From: Streptomyces diastatochromogenes
GTDB lineage: Bacteria; Actinomycetota; Actinomycetes; Streptomycetales; Streptomycetaceae
DNA length: 42,090 nucleotides
Assembly (NCBI GenBank): GCA_001550305.1
Contig: LRTP01000400.1
Location: 1 to 42,090 of the forward strand
Direction of reading: 5' to 3'
Positions within the stretch are counted from its first letter, which is position 1. The number at the start of each line of letters is the position of its first letter. Under the pieces are notes generated by a model that was not told where the DNA came from, ran no database searches, and saw nothing but the letters and a program-made list of their open reading frames with translations. Below, piece by piece: positions 21,067-28,712 of the stretch. Position numbers and translations under genes: made by a program.

Positions 21067-21080
21067 TGGGAGCGCTCCCA
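21067..21080. promoter_or_regulatory. CebR/CelR operator
   Basis: The exact 14-bp palindrome TGGGAGCGCTCCCA, the established binding site of the LacI-family cellulose-utilisation repressors CelR (Thermobifida) and CebR (Streptomyces). It lies between the putative promoter and the ATG of the GH9 cellulase. Confidence 0.9.
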
Positions 21081-21086
21081 ATGGGG

Positions 21087-21115
21087 AGCATTGCATGGGC
21101 ATGCCAGGTCGTCAA
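21087..21115 (-). promoter_or_regulatory. Putative promoter of the GH9 cellulase
   Basis: On the reverse strand TTGACG (21115-21110) and, 17 nt on, AATGCT (21092-21087). The CebR-type operator starts 6 nt downstream, a good position for repression. The -10 is imperfect. Confidence 0.45.
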
Positions 21116-21426
21116 CGGGTCGGTGAAGGCCCTTCCGCTCTTCGGGGGGCTGGTCGGAGGCTCGCGTATGACCGCTCGCCGATGGTTGTAGGGGATTCTG
21201 AATTTCTTTTGTGGAGGCCTCGGCTGACGTTTGGTCAATCCGTCCGCGCGTGATGGTAAAGGGAAGGTGACGAGATCTCTTGTTTCGGCTCGGCGCACTG
21301 TGTAAAGGTGTGCCTTGTTGGCGTGCAGACAATTCGCTTCCTTCTGTACGCGCACGGTGTGCCCGCGCGCCCCTCGCTTCAAAAGAGCTGTCGGAGAGGG
21401 CGATTGCGGTAACAACCCCCCCATGG

Positions 21427-21456
21427 GTAGTCCCTCCGCTTCGGCGGGCGGGCTAC
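21427..21456 (+). promoter_or_regulatory. UUCG-loop hairpin upstream of the ECF-lectin gene
   Basis: Arms GTAGTCCCTCCGC (21427-21439) and GCGGGCGGGCTAC (21444-21456) pair at 10 of 13 positions plus a G-U wobble, with a TTCG tetraloop. It could be a terminator of upstream transcription or a leader structure. Confidence 0.4.
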
Positions 21457-21471
21457 ATACCCATTGGTATG
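21456..21471. promoter_or_regulatory. Palindromic operator candidate CATACC-N4-GGTATG
   Basis: A perfect 6-bp inverted repeat with a 4-nt spacer, 37-53 nt upstream of the ECF-lectin GTG. The size fits a dimeric repressor site. No cognate regulator is adjacent. Confidence 0.4.
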
Positions 21472-21508
21472 GACTAATTCCTGCGTTACCTTTGGGAGGA
21501 AAGCGGAC

Positions 21509-23461
21509 GTGAATGACGCAGCGGTGTCTCATTCCCCAACGCCCGGTCGCTTGTTCGAGGTTTCGGATGAGCGGCTCGCGGCGGACCTGAAGAAGAGCTC
21601 GGGGAACACGCCCGCGCACCAACCCGTCGGGGAACTCCTCGACCGCCACTGGGAAGCGGTCTTCGCCTACGCGCGCCTGTGCACCAACGGTGTGCGTCCC
21701 GCCGGAATGCTCACCACGGCCGCTTTCACCCGGCTGTTCGGTGAATCGCTGCGGCAGACCGGGCCGACGGCCGCCTGGCGGCCGCAGTTGCTGGTCACCG
21801 TACGGCGTATGACCGCCGAATGGCTCGGAGACCAACGGCGGGAGATGCTTCATCCCGAATTGCTGGCCGATTCCGACAGCCGTGACCGGGTCATGGCGCG
21901 GCTTCTGCCGCCGGAGAACAGGCGGCAGTTGTCCCGCGCGTTCCAGCGGCTTCCCGAGCCCGCCCGCTGTCTGCTGTGGCACACCGAGGTCGAGGCCGAG
22001 CAACTCGCCGTGCCGGCAGGGCTGTTGGGAATCGGCGACGACGACGCCCTGGTGGAACTGCGGCGGGCCCGGGAACGCCTGCGCGAGGGCTGCCTGGAAA
22101 TCCACCGCGAACTGGCACCGGAGGAGGAGTGCCGCCGCTTCCACCGGATGCTCGATGTGTCCCTGCGCCGCGGCGGCCTCGACCTCGACGCCGACCTGAG
22201 CAGGCACATGGGCCGCTGCCGGCACTGCCGTCACACCGCCGACCAGCTGAGCCGGTTCAACGGCGACCTCGCGCTCCCCCTGGCCGAGGCCCTGCTCGGC
22301 TGGGGCGCCGCGGCCTACCTCGACTCCCGCCCCGGACGCGTCGACGCGATCGTGGAAGTGACGGACGTCCCGGCCGCGCACAGAATCCCTCCCCTTCCCA
22401 GCCACGCGCCCCTCGTTCCGGGCGAGCCCCCGCGCCCCGCGCCGCGCAGCCGCGCTTCCGGTGACTCCCGCCCGCCGACACACAAGGCGCCCCGGCGCTC
22501 CTCCCGCCGCGCCCCGCGTCGCAACAACATCGCGCTGGCCGCGCTGACCGTGAGCGGAATGATCCTGGTCCCGCTGGTCCTGTGGGTCACCCAGAGCTCG
22601 GACGGCGCGCCCGGCACGGCCGACGGCGCCGGACCCTCGGGTTCGCCCAGTTCGGGCACGGCCAAGGCGCCCGGATCGAACCCGTCCTGGATAGGCACCG
22701 GCGACACGTCGAAGGGCGGCGTGCGCGGCCGGCTGCGCAACACCGAGACCGGGCTGTGCATCGGCATCGTGGGCAAGAAGCCGGCGAAGGGCGTGGAGAC
22801 CACGCTCACGCCCTGCTCCTCGGCGGCGAGCCAGGAGTGGTCGTACGAGGACGACGGACTGCTGCGCGACCTGGCCGCCCCCGACCTCTGCCTCGACTCC
22901 CACCTCGGCTACTCGGTCCAACTCGCGCCCTGCACCGGCGAGTCGCAACCGGGCACCAAGAACGTGCGCTACGACTTCACCCTCCAGGGCACGGTGGTGC
23001 CCCGCTGGAACCAGGACCTGGCCCTCACCCCCGCCTCCACCAAGGGCGAGGCGTCCGTGGTCCTCAAGGTCCGGGCGGAGGAGTCCGACCAGCACTGGAC
23101 GATGGACACCTCGTCGCCCTCGCTCCAGATGGAGGCGGTCAACTGGGACTCCGCCGGGCAGACGAAGACATCGTCGGGTCAGGCCTCTACCCAGCCGTCG
23201 AGGTCACCGTCGCCGACCGTGCCCAAGTCGTCGCCCCGGCCCTCGGCCGAGCCCTCGACACCCGCGCCCTCGACACCCGCCCACAGCTGCTCCCCGTACT
23301 ACTACTGCGCGCCTCCGGGCGGACAGTACGGCGCACCCGGGTACGGGTACGGCTACGGAGATGGTTACGGCGGCTATGGCGGCTATGGGTACGGGGGTTA
23401 CGGGGGTTACGGGGGATACGGCGGTTACGGACACGGCGGCGGCCAGGGCGGCCATCGCTGA
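21509..23461 (+). CDS. Transmembrane ECF-sigma-like/anti-sigma fusion with ricin-type lectin domain and Gly/Tyr-rich tail
   Basis: A 650-residue fusion. Residues 40-85 resemble ECF sigma region 2 ([20 protein letters not shown]). Residues 140-200 resemble region 4 ([23 protein letters not shown], then a helix-turn-helix ending [14 protein letters not shown]). Next comes an anti-sigma zinc motif HxxxCxxC (His233, Cys237, Cys240). A basic Pro-rich linker precedes one membrane helix (341-360). The outer part has a ricin-type beta-trefoil (about 385-510, with QEW and QHW signatures), a Pro/Ser/Thr linker and a tail of GYG repeats (about 612-650). The inside-helix-outside order suggests carbohydrate sensing coupled to transcription. 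This recalls actinobacterial ECF groups with fused C-terminal extensions, and the neighbouring cellulase fits. Whether the sigma part still binds RNA polymerase is unknown. The GTG follows GGGAGGA by eight nt. Confidence 0.75.
   Translation: MNDAAVSHSPTPGRLFEVSDERLAADLKKSSGNTPAHQPVGELLDRHWEAVFAYARLCTNGVRPAGMLTTAAFTRLFGESLRQTGPTAAWRPQLLVTVRRMTAEWLGDQRREMLHPELLADSDSRDRVMARLLPPENRRQLSRAFQRLPEPARCLLWHTEVEAEQLAVPAGLLGIGDDDALVELRRARERLREGCLEIHRELAPEEECRRFHRMLDVSLRRGGLDLDADLSRHMGRCRHCRHTADQLSRFNGDLALPLAEALLGWGAAAYLDSRPGRVDAIVEVTDVPAAHRIPPLPSHAPLVPGEPPRPAPRSRASGDSRPPTHKAPRRSSRRAPRRNNIALAALTVSGMILVPLVLWVTQSSDGAPGTADGAGPSGSPSSGTAKAPGSNPSWIGTGDTSKGGVRGRLRNTETGLCIGIVGKKPAKGVETTLTPCSSAASQEWSYEDDGLLRDLAAPDLCLDSHLGYSVQLAPCTGESQPGTKNVRYDFTLQGTVVPRWNQDLALTPASTKGEASVVLKVRAEESDQHWTMDTSSPSLQMEAVNWDSAGQTKTSSGQASTQPSRSPSPTVPKSSPRPSAEPSTPAPSTPAHSCSPYYYCAPPGGQYGAPGYGYGYGDGYGGYGGYGYGGYGGYGGYGGYGHGGGQGGHR
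23340..23430 (+). repeat. In-frame tandem repeat coding the Gly/Tyr tail
   Basis: Short degenerate units of the form GGNTAYGGN repeated about ten times encode a [13 protein letters not shown] tail at the end of the ECF-lectin protein. Such tracts are prone to slippage, so length variation among strains is expected. Confidence 0.7.
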
Positions 23462-23482
23462 CCCGTCCTGTACGTCACACAC

Positions 23483-23519
23483 CGACCGCGGCCGGGCCAC
23501 GCGCGCCTGGCCGCGGTCG
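23483..23519. terminator. Bidirectional hairpin between convergent genes
   Basis: A perfect 11-bp stem, CGACCGCGGCC (23483-23493) with its complement at 23509-23519 and a 15-nt GC-rich loop. It lies between the ends of the ECF-lectin gene and the deacetylase gene. Confidence 0.7.
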
Positions 23520-23555
23520 TGTTCGTGTTCGTGGTGGTGGTCGGTGTCGGAGTCG

Positions 23556-24809
23556 TCAGGAACTCGCCGTGGCCGACTGCGAGGCCGCCGTGCCCAGGAA
23601 CTCCGACCAGCCGCCGAGGGGCGACTGTCCCGGGTTGAGGGTGCGCAGCTTGCGCAGTACGGCCGGGTCCTGGGCCTCCAGCCACTGGACGAGCTGGCGG
23701 AAGGAGACCAGGCGTACGTCGTCGTGCCCGGCGATCTGCTCGATGGCCTGCTCGACCGCGTCCATGTATATCCCCCCGTTCCAGCGTTCGAAGTGGTTGC
23801 CGATGAAGAAGGGGGCGCGGTTGCTCTCGTAGGCGCGGCGGAAGCCGGCGAGGTAGCTGTCGCGGGCCTGGGCACGCCAGGCGTCGTACATGGACTTGTC
23901 CCCGAGCGGGTTGGCGTGGGACTGGTTGGCCATCAGGTTGTAGTCCATCGACAGGACCTGGAAGGAGTGACCCGGGAAGGGTATGGACTGCAGCGGGAAG
24001 TCCCAGATCCTGCCGCCCTGGACCTTGCCGGGCCACATCTGCAGGCCGCCGGGGCTGCTGGCGTCGTACTTCCAGCCGAGGGAGGCGGCGGTCGGCAGCA
24101 GGTTGGACTGGCCCTCAAGACACGGGGCTCGGCCGCCGATCAGCTCCTTCTCGTAGTCGAAGGGGAACGGTTCGAGGTCGGTGAAGCCGGTGTTGGTCTT
24201 CCACTCGGTGACGAACTTCTTCGCCTGCGCGATCTCGCTGCGCCACTCGGCGGGGGACCAGCGCCGCACCCCGTCCGCGCCGCAGAAGTGGCCGTTGAAG
24301 TGGGTGCCGATCTCGTGGCCCTCCAGCCAGGCGGACCGGATCTGCTGGATCGTGGAGTGGATGTGTCGGTCGGAGAGGTAGCCGATCGCGGAGGCGCCCA
24401 CGGGGTGCTGAGGCGGGCTGTAGAGGTGCTTCTTCGACTCGGGCAGTGTGTAGATGCCGCTGAGGAAGAACGTCATCGAGGCGCCGTGGTCGGCGGCGAC
24501 CTTGCGGAAGCGGGAGAACAGCTTGTTGCTGAGCTCGCCCGCGCCGTCCCAGGAGAAGACCACGAACTGCGGCGGGCGCTCGCCCGGCTTCAGCCGTTCG
24601 GCCTTCGGCTGCTTGGGCTGGGCCCCCGTGTCGGCGGTGGAGCCGTCGCCGATCAGCTTCGGCTTGGGGGACTTGCCGCTCGTGTCCCCCTCGGCGCTGC
24701 TGCCCACGGACCAGTCGTTCGCCGAGCAGGCGGTGAGCGCGCCCAGGCCGCCCAGCGCGCCCGCGGTTGCCGTCGCGGTCAGCAGACGCCTGCGTGAGAT
24801 GCCGGTCAT
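23556..24809 (-). CDS. Polysaccharide-deacetylase-like (NodB-fold) Tat lipoprotein
   Basis: A 417-residue predicted lipoprotein. The N-terminus SRRRLLTATATAG looks like a twin-arginine signal and ends in the lipobox LTAC (Cys28). A Lys/Pro-rich linker leads to a NodB-like domain from about residue 80. Its first motif is FVVFSWDGAGE, whereas active enzymes have TFDDG, so the usual catalytic-base Asp appears replaced by Trp while the metal-binding Asp remains. The metal-binding His pair is present in HEIGTHFNGHFCG. Further segments are PFPFDYEKELIGGRAPCLEGQ and APFFIGNHFERWNGGIYMDAVEQ. It probably acts at the outer membrane face on a cell-wall or environmental polysaccharide. The substrate and activity are uncertain. 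Confidence 0.82.
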   Translation of the reverse strand: MTGISRRRLLTATATAGALGGLGALTACSANDWSVGSSAEGDTSGKSPKPKLIGDGSTADTGAQPKQPKAERLKPGERPPQFVVFSWDGAGELSNKLFSRFRKVAADHGASMTFFLSGIYTLPESKKHLYSPPQHPVGASAIGYLSDRHIHSTIQQIRSAWLEGHEIGTHFNGHFCGADGVRRWSPAEWRSEIAQAKKFVTEWKTNTGFTDLEPFPFDYEKELIGGRAPCLEGQSNLLPTAASLGWKYDASSPGGLQMWPGKVQGGRIWDFPLQSIPFPGHSFQVLSMDYNLMANQSHANPLGDKSMYDAWRAQARDSYLAGFRRAYESNRAPFFIGNHFERWNGGIYMDAVEQAIEQIAGHDDVRLVSFRQLVQWLEAQDPAVLRKLRTLNPGQSPLGGWSEFLGTAASQSATASS

Positions 24810-25038
24810 GATGAACCCCCGAAGTTTCTCGATCCGGCTCCCGCCCGTGGGCGGGAGCTTCCGTTCCTGTGACGCGCCGCTCTGCGGGGTGCGTCAAACG
24901 GTGTGATGCGTGGATCGTCGGGAAAGGTCGCCGGGATCGGCACGTGTTGCTGTTCCGTGACAAACCCCGCCGATCCGCGGGGCGGACGGCGGGGCGGGGG
25001 AGCGGGGTGGGTGGCGGGGTCGGTGACGTGGGCTGGGG

Positions 25039-25758
25039 TCAGGCGCCGTTGCCGGCGCGGACGACGGTCAGGGACACGGAAGAGGCGTTCCCCGACACGG
25101 GTACCTCGCCGCCCTTCCACGTGACCTTGAGCGGGTCCCGCTCGTCGGGCGGCGTGACGATCAGCGAGGCGGGCGTCGCCGTCTTCGCCCCGCTGATGCC
25201 CGGATTGGAGAACGTCAGCCCCGCCCACGCGCTCCGCCCCGGCGTCAGCGTGACCGTCGTCGGCGTATCGGCGGAGCGCCTCGGGTCTGGCCCGAGCTGC
25301 TTGCCCGACGCGTCGACGAACGCCGCCCCGGGGAAGCCACGCAGGGTGCAGGTGCGGTGGGAGGTGTTGGTGAGGACGACGGGGAAGTTCTCCTGACCGG
25401 CGCCCGGATTGTTGGCGCCGACCGTCGCGCGCAGCTCCGAGGTGTGGCATCGGGTACCGCCGGACGAGCCGCTCCCGGTCGAGGACGAGTTCGAGCTCGA
25501 CGACGAGTTCGAGGCAGCTGCCGACGGTGTGAGGGAGCCGGTCGGGGCGGCGCCCGTTCCGGTGGCGTCCGTGGTCTTGTCGCCGGAGGCCGGCTCGGCC
25601 GTGCCGGAGAGCTTCTGCGGAGGACTGGCGGTGCCGTGGTCGGTGCCGCAGGCCGTGAGCAGGCCGAGCAGCGCGACACCTGCGACCAGCGCTGCCCTGT
25701 GGGTGGGGGTGGACGGGCGGCGGACGGGAACCGCGTCGCCGGGCCGGAAGGTCGCCAT
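25039..25758 (-). CDS. DUF4232-like lipoprotein
   Basis: A 239-residue predicted lipoprotein with a basic N-terminus and the lipobox LLTAC (Cys37). A low-complexity Ser/Thr/Gly linker (about 45-105) includes a poly-Ser stretch. The C-terminal beta-rich domain begins TRCHTSELRATVGANNPGAGQENFPVVLTN and carries the paired Cys of TCTLRGFPGAAFVD. This pattern is the DUF4232 family, common in Streptomyces exported proteins and without a defined function. The ATG follows AAGGAG by seven nt. It lies between the membrane kinase gene and the deacetylase gene on the same strand, separated by 230-240 bp on each side, so it is probably transcribed alone. Confidence 0.82.
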   Translation of the reverse strand: MATFRPGDAVPVRRPSTPTHRAALVAGVALLGLLTACGTDHGTASPPQKLSGTAEPASGDKTTDATGTGAAPTGSLTPSAAASNSSSSSNSSSTGSGSSGGTRCHTSELRATVGANNPGAGQENFPVVLTNTSHRTCTLRGFPGAAFVDASGKQLGPDPRRSADTPTTVTLTPGRSAWAGLTFSNPGISGAKTATPASLIVTPPDERDPLKVTWKGGEVPVSGNASSVSLTVVRAGNGA

Positions 25759-25926
25759 GTCAACACTCCTTGGAATTCACCGCACGCGCCCTGACTCGGC
25801 GTGCGGACGGCGCTCTGTGCTCCGTCATCAGTGTCCGATGCTCGGGCGCGTGAAAAAGTTCGCGGACCGGACCCGCGATTTCCGCGGGTCCCGGAACGGG
25901 GATCGTGATCCGGCGCCCGCGGGCCC

Positions 25927-26016
25927 CGGCGTCGCTCGTCAGTTTCCCGCTGGTCAGCCTCCCGCTGGTCAACCTCTGGCTGGTCAACCTCCGGCTCATC
26001 AGCCTCCGGCCCGTAT
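25927..26016. repeat. 15-bp tandem repeat spanning the stop codon of the kinase gene
   Basis: Six 15-bp units; the best preserved are GTTTCCCGCTGGTCA (25942-25956), GCCTCCCGCTGGTCA (25957-25971), ACCTCTGGCTGGTCA (25972-25986) and ACCTCCGGCTCATCA (25987-26001). Read on the reverse strand each of these units starts with TGA in the kinase frame, so the kinase stop is followed by further in-frame stops every five codons. Confidence 0.75.
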
Positions 26017-27390
26017 GGAGCCGAGTACGCGGTCGGTCGTCGCGGCGTTGCCGGCGGTTTGGCGGATCTGGACGTACAGCTGTGGCTGCTGGTTCCCGCC
26101 CGCCGCGGTGAGCCCCGCCTCCGTGAGTGAGCCATGGCTGCCCGGACAGGCGTTCCAGGTACGGATCACCCCGTGCCAGCGCGTGCCCGTATAGGTGCGG
26201 CTGCCCTCGTAGTGGCAGTCGGTGTGGGCGATCGCCCCGACCCTGCCGCGCACGTCGCCGTGTGCGCTCAGGCCGACGAACACCCCGTCCACGCCCGAGC
26301 TCAGGTCCTGCCACTTCGCCAGGTCGTCCGCGACGGCGAGACCCGGTTCGTGCGTGTCCGACAGGCCCAGGGTCCGCGGATTCCACCCGGAGTCGCGCAG
26401 TTGGCGGCCCCACCCGCCCGGAACCTCGACCGAGACCTGTCCGGAGGCGTCCTCGACCGTCACGGACGGGGCGTCGGACCCTCGGGTCACGAGCGCGGTG
26501 GTCACACCGGCCGCGCCGATCACGACCGCGGCGGCCACGGCCACCAGCACGGTCCGCCGACGGCGCCGGGGCACGCGGACCGCCCCCATCGACACCTGTT
26601 CGGCCAGCCGTTCCAACTCCACGGCCAGGCTCAACGCCGTCGGCCAGCGCCGCTCGCGGTCGGGTTCCATGGCGCGTAGCAGCGCCCGCTGCACGTCCGG
26701 GGCCAGATCCGTACGCAGCCGTTCGGGTCGTACGACCTTGCCGGGCGGTCCGGGGACCGACCCCGTGACCAGGTGGTAGCCCAGAGCACCGAGGCTGTAC
26801 ACGTCGGCCCGCGCGTCGATGCCCGAACCGGGCTGGGCCTGCTCGGGCGGGGTGTAGCCCGCGGAACCGGCCGCCATCGTCAGTCCGGAGGCCTGCGCCA
26901 GGCTCTTGGCGAGCCCGAGGTCGGCGAGCAGGACGCGGTCGGCGCCGCCGGTGGAGGTGCGCAGCAGTACGTTGGACGGCTTGATGTCGCGGTGCACGAT
27001 CCCGGCCTCGTGCAGCGCGGCCGCGGCCCGTGCCGCGAGGGCCGTCAGGCGCAATGCCTCGGCGATGGGCAGCGGCCCGGCCTCGATCCGGTCGTCGAGG
27101 GTGCCTCCGTCGGCGTACTCCATGACGAAGTAGGGTCTGCCGTCGGGTAGTTCACCGATGTCGTAGACCTGGACGACCCGGTTCGAGTCGGCCTTGCGCA
27201 GCAGCCGGGCCTCGGAGAGGAAACGTTCGCGGACGTCGAGGTGGTCGGCCCAGTTGTCGGACAGCACCTTCAGGGCGACGACGGCCTCGAGCACCTCGTC
27301 GTGGGCCAGCCACACCACGCCGAAGCCACCCGCGCCGAGACGCCGGTCCAGACGGTAGCGGCCGATCCGATCGAGGGGACCCCTCACCAT
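25999..27390 (-). CDS. Membrane Ser/Thr protein kinase (Hanks type)
   Basis: A 463-residue receptor-like kinase. The cytosolic kinase domain (about 10-270) has the Gly loop LGAGGFGVVW, Lys41 in VALKVL, the catalytic loop HRDIKPSN (133-140), DLG in place of DFG (157-159), and the activation segment end GSAGYTPPEQ. A basic stretch RRRRR precedes one transmembrane helix (about 280-301). The outer domain (about 305-463) has no PASTA repeats. It contains a two-Cys segment, TDCHYEGSRTYTGTRWHGVIRTWNACPG, and probably senses an unknown external cue. The ATG at 27390 is preferred over the TTG two codons upstream. It diverges from an ECF sigma gene 525 bp away. The stop codon lies inside a 15-bp tandem repeat. 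Confidence 0.93.
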   Translation of the reverse strand: MVRGPLDRIGRYRLDRRLGAGGFGVVWLAHDEVLEAVVALKVLSDNWADHLDVRERFLSEARLLRKADSNRVVQVYDIGELPDGRPYFVMEYADGGTLDDRIEAGPLPIAEALRLTALAARAAAALHEAGIVHRDIKPSNVLLRTSTGGADRVLLADLGLAKSLAQASGLTMAAGSAGYTPPEQAQPGSGIDARADVYSLGALGYHLVTGSVPGPPGKVVRPERLRTDLAPDVQRALLRAMEPDRERRWPTALSLAVELERLAEQVSMGAVRVPRRRRRTVLVAVAAAVVIGAAGVTTALVTRGSDAPSVTVEDASGQVSVEVPGGWGRQLRDSGWNPRTLGLSDTHEPGLAVADDLAKWQDLSSGVDGVFVGLSAHGDVRGRVGAIAHTDCHYEGSRTYTGTRWHGVIRTWNACPGSHGSLTEAGLTAAGGNQQPQLYVQIRQTAGNAATTDRVLGSIRAGG

Positions 27391-27915
27391 GAACAACCCG
27401 TCGCAACGCCTGTGAGCCGGTGGGTTCGACCACGGTCGGGATGGCCTGGCATCTGTTCACCAGCGGGCATTTGCTCTCCAGGGCGGGGCGGATGCCACGA
27501 GCACGGCGCTGTGGCCGCTGTCCCTAGAGGGGTTGCTGCTCCTGGCAACGGTCGGGCTGTTGAAGCCTACCGGTCACGTCGGCCGCCGAGCACGCGGCAC
27601 CATGTGGAGGGCGTTCTTCCTCGGTAGCCCAGTGTCGTCGCAGATGAAGGCTTTATGGCGGACTTCGTAAGCACCCGACGCAGGCTGCCAGGAGGAGCCC
27701 GACGGAGAACGCCCAGGCCCCGAAGGAGCATGCCGACGGCGGTGTCCATCCCCTTTCACCCCGCCTCCCCGGCGGAACCGGGAAGGGGCGCGACCTCCGG
27801 GCTGTCCGACGGAGCAGGACGGAGGGAGCCCCCAGCCCACTGGGGCGCGCCGAACGACGCCGAGTGCGTGCAACTATGATGCCTGGCCTCTGATCGACAT
27901 CGAGGGGAGCACCCA
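27391..27915. other. Divergent intergenic region between kinase and ECF sigma genes
   Basis: About 525 bp with several short open frames but none with codon usage, homology or a ribosome site that convinces me. TATGAT at 27875-27880, 36 nt before the sigma GTG, is a plausible -10; the matching -35 position reads GAACGA, which is poor. Confidence 0.4.
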
Positions 27916-28467
27916 GTGCAGGACGCGGCGGCGACCGAGGAGCTCGCGCTGCGCGCGGCCTCGGGTGATCCGGCGGCCCTTGATCTGCTGCTCCAGGGGA
28001 TTTGGCCGGAGGTCGTGCGGCGCTGCGGGCGCTTCCTGCCCTGTCGCGAGGACGCCGAGGAGGCTGCGCAGGACGTCCTCCTCCAGGTGGCGCGGAAGAT
28101 CACCTCATTCGAGGGGCGCAGCCGGTTCAGTACCTGGCTCTACACGGTCGTCGCCAACTGCGCCCGTCAGAAGTACCGCGAGCTGAAGCGGCGGGCCGCC
28201 GAGCAGCCGGACGTCATCGACGCCTCGCAGCACGTCGACCCGCGTACCACGAGCGTGATCGCCGGATCCCGCATCGACCTCCTGGAGGCGCTGGAGCGCC
28301 TGGAGCGCGAACACCCGCATCTGGTGGCGCCGTTGGTCTACCGGGACATCTGCCAGCTGGAGTACGCCGAGGTCGCCGAGCGTGTCGGCATTCCGCTCGG
28401 CACGCTCAAGTCCCGGCTGCATGAGGCGCGCAGGCAGGTCAGGCCCTGGCTGGTCGACGCGTCCTGA
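27916..28467 (+). CDS. ECF RNA polymerase sigma factor
   Basis: A 183-residue sigma factor of the extracytoplasmic-function type. Region 2 spans about 25-95, with EDAEEAAQDVLLQVARKI and the DNA-melting segment SRFSTWLYTVVANCARQKYRELKRR. Region 4 spans about 115-180, with the helix-turn-helix YAEVAERVGIPLGTLKSRLHEARRQVRPWL. No anti-sigma gene follows. The nearest partner is the divergent membrane kinase, so kinase-dependent control is possible but not shown. The GTG start has AGGGGAG six nt upstream. Confidence 0.92.
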   Translation: MQDAAATEELALRAASGDPAALDLLLQGIWPEVVRRCGRFLPCREDAEEAAQDVLLQVARKITSFEGRSRFSTWLYTVVANCARQKYRELKRRAAEQPDVIDASQHVDPRTTSVIAGSRIDLLEALERLEREHPHLVAPLVYRDICQLEYAEVAERVGIPLGTLKSRLHEARRQVRPWLVDAS

Positions 28468-28633
28468 CGGATCGGCGGCCACCTGCCGCGGTCAACCACC
28501 GCGCGAGCCGTCAACCGGCCCGAATCCCAAGCCGGTTGTGGCGCAGGGTAAGAGGTTGATGATAAGTCGCGGCAGGGTCTCCCGGCGGCCTTGATCATGT
28601 CGGTACTGTCCACCGTTGTGTCGAACGGCAGTC

Positions 28634-28651
28634 GTTCAACGGCCGTTCTAC
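28634..28651 (+). promoter_or_regulatory. Possible PhoP-box-like direct repeat upstream of the secreted protein
   Basis: GTTCAAC (28634-28640) and GTTCTAC (28645-28651) are spaced 11 nt start to start, like the direct-repeat units (GTTCACC) of Streptomyces PhoP boxes. The same stretch also forms an inverted repeat GAACGGC-N12-GCCGTTC (28623-28648). Either could be the real signal. Confidence 0.3.
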
Positions 28652-28712
28652 GCGCGCAGATCGGCGCCCCGCACCGCCTCTTCCCCCGCCCCCACCCATG
28701 GAGGAATGCCGG

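Larger units (their letters stand above)
21005..21508. other. Divergent regulatory region between the cellulase and the ECF-lectin gene
   Basis: About 500 bp without a gene. The left end carries the CebR-type operator and cellulase promoter. The right end carries a hairpin and a palindrome just before the ECF-lectin start. The middle (21116-21426) is less GC-rich than its surroundings, with stretches such as GAATTTCTTTTG and GGTAAAGGGAAGG, and no coding frame. Confidence 0.5.

Noticed and set aside
21463..21478. DasR-like site ATTGGTATGGACTAAT
   Set aside because: Several positions of the DasR consensus are wrong and its symmetry is poor; the overlapping CATACC-N4-GGTATG palindrome explains the sequence better.
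21005..23095. Open frame extending the GH9 cellulase upstream to more than 1,300 residues
   Set aside because: It runs antisense through the ECF-lectin gene and the promoter/operator. The true start at 21004 has a ribosome site and signal peptide.
27567..27873. Short reverse frames between the kinase and ECF sigma genes
   Set aside because: No ribosome sites, no recognisable domain and composition like non-coding high-GC DNA.
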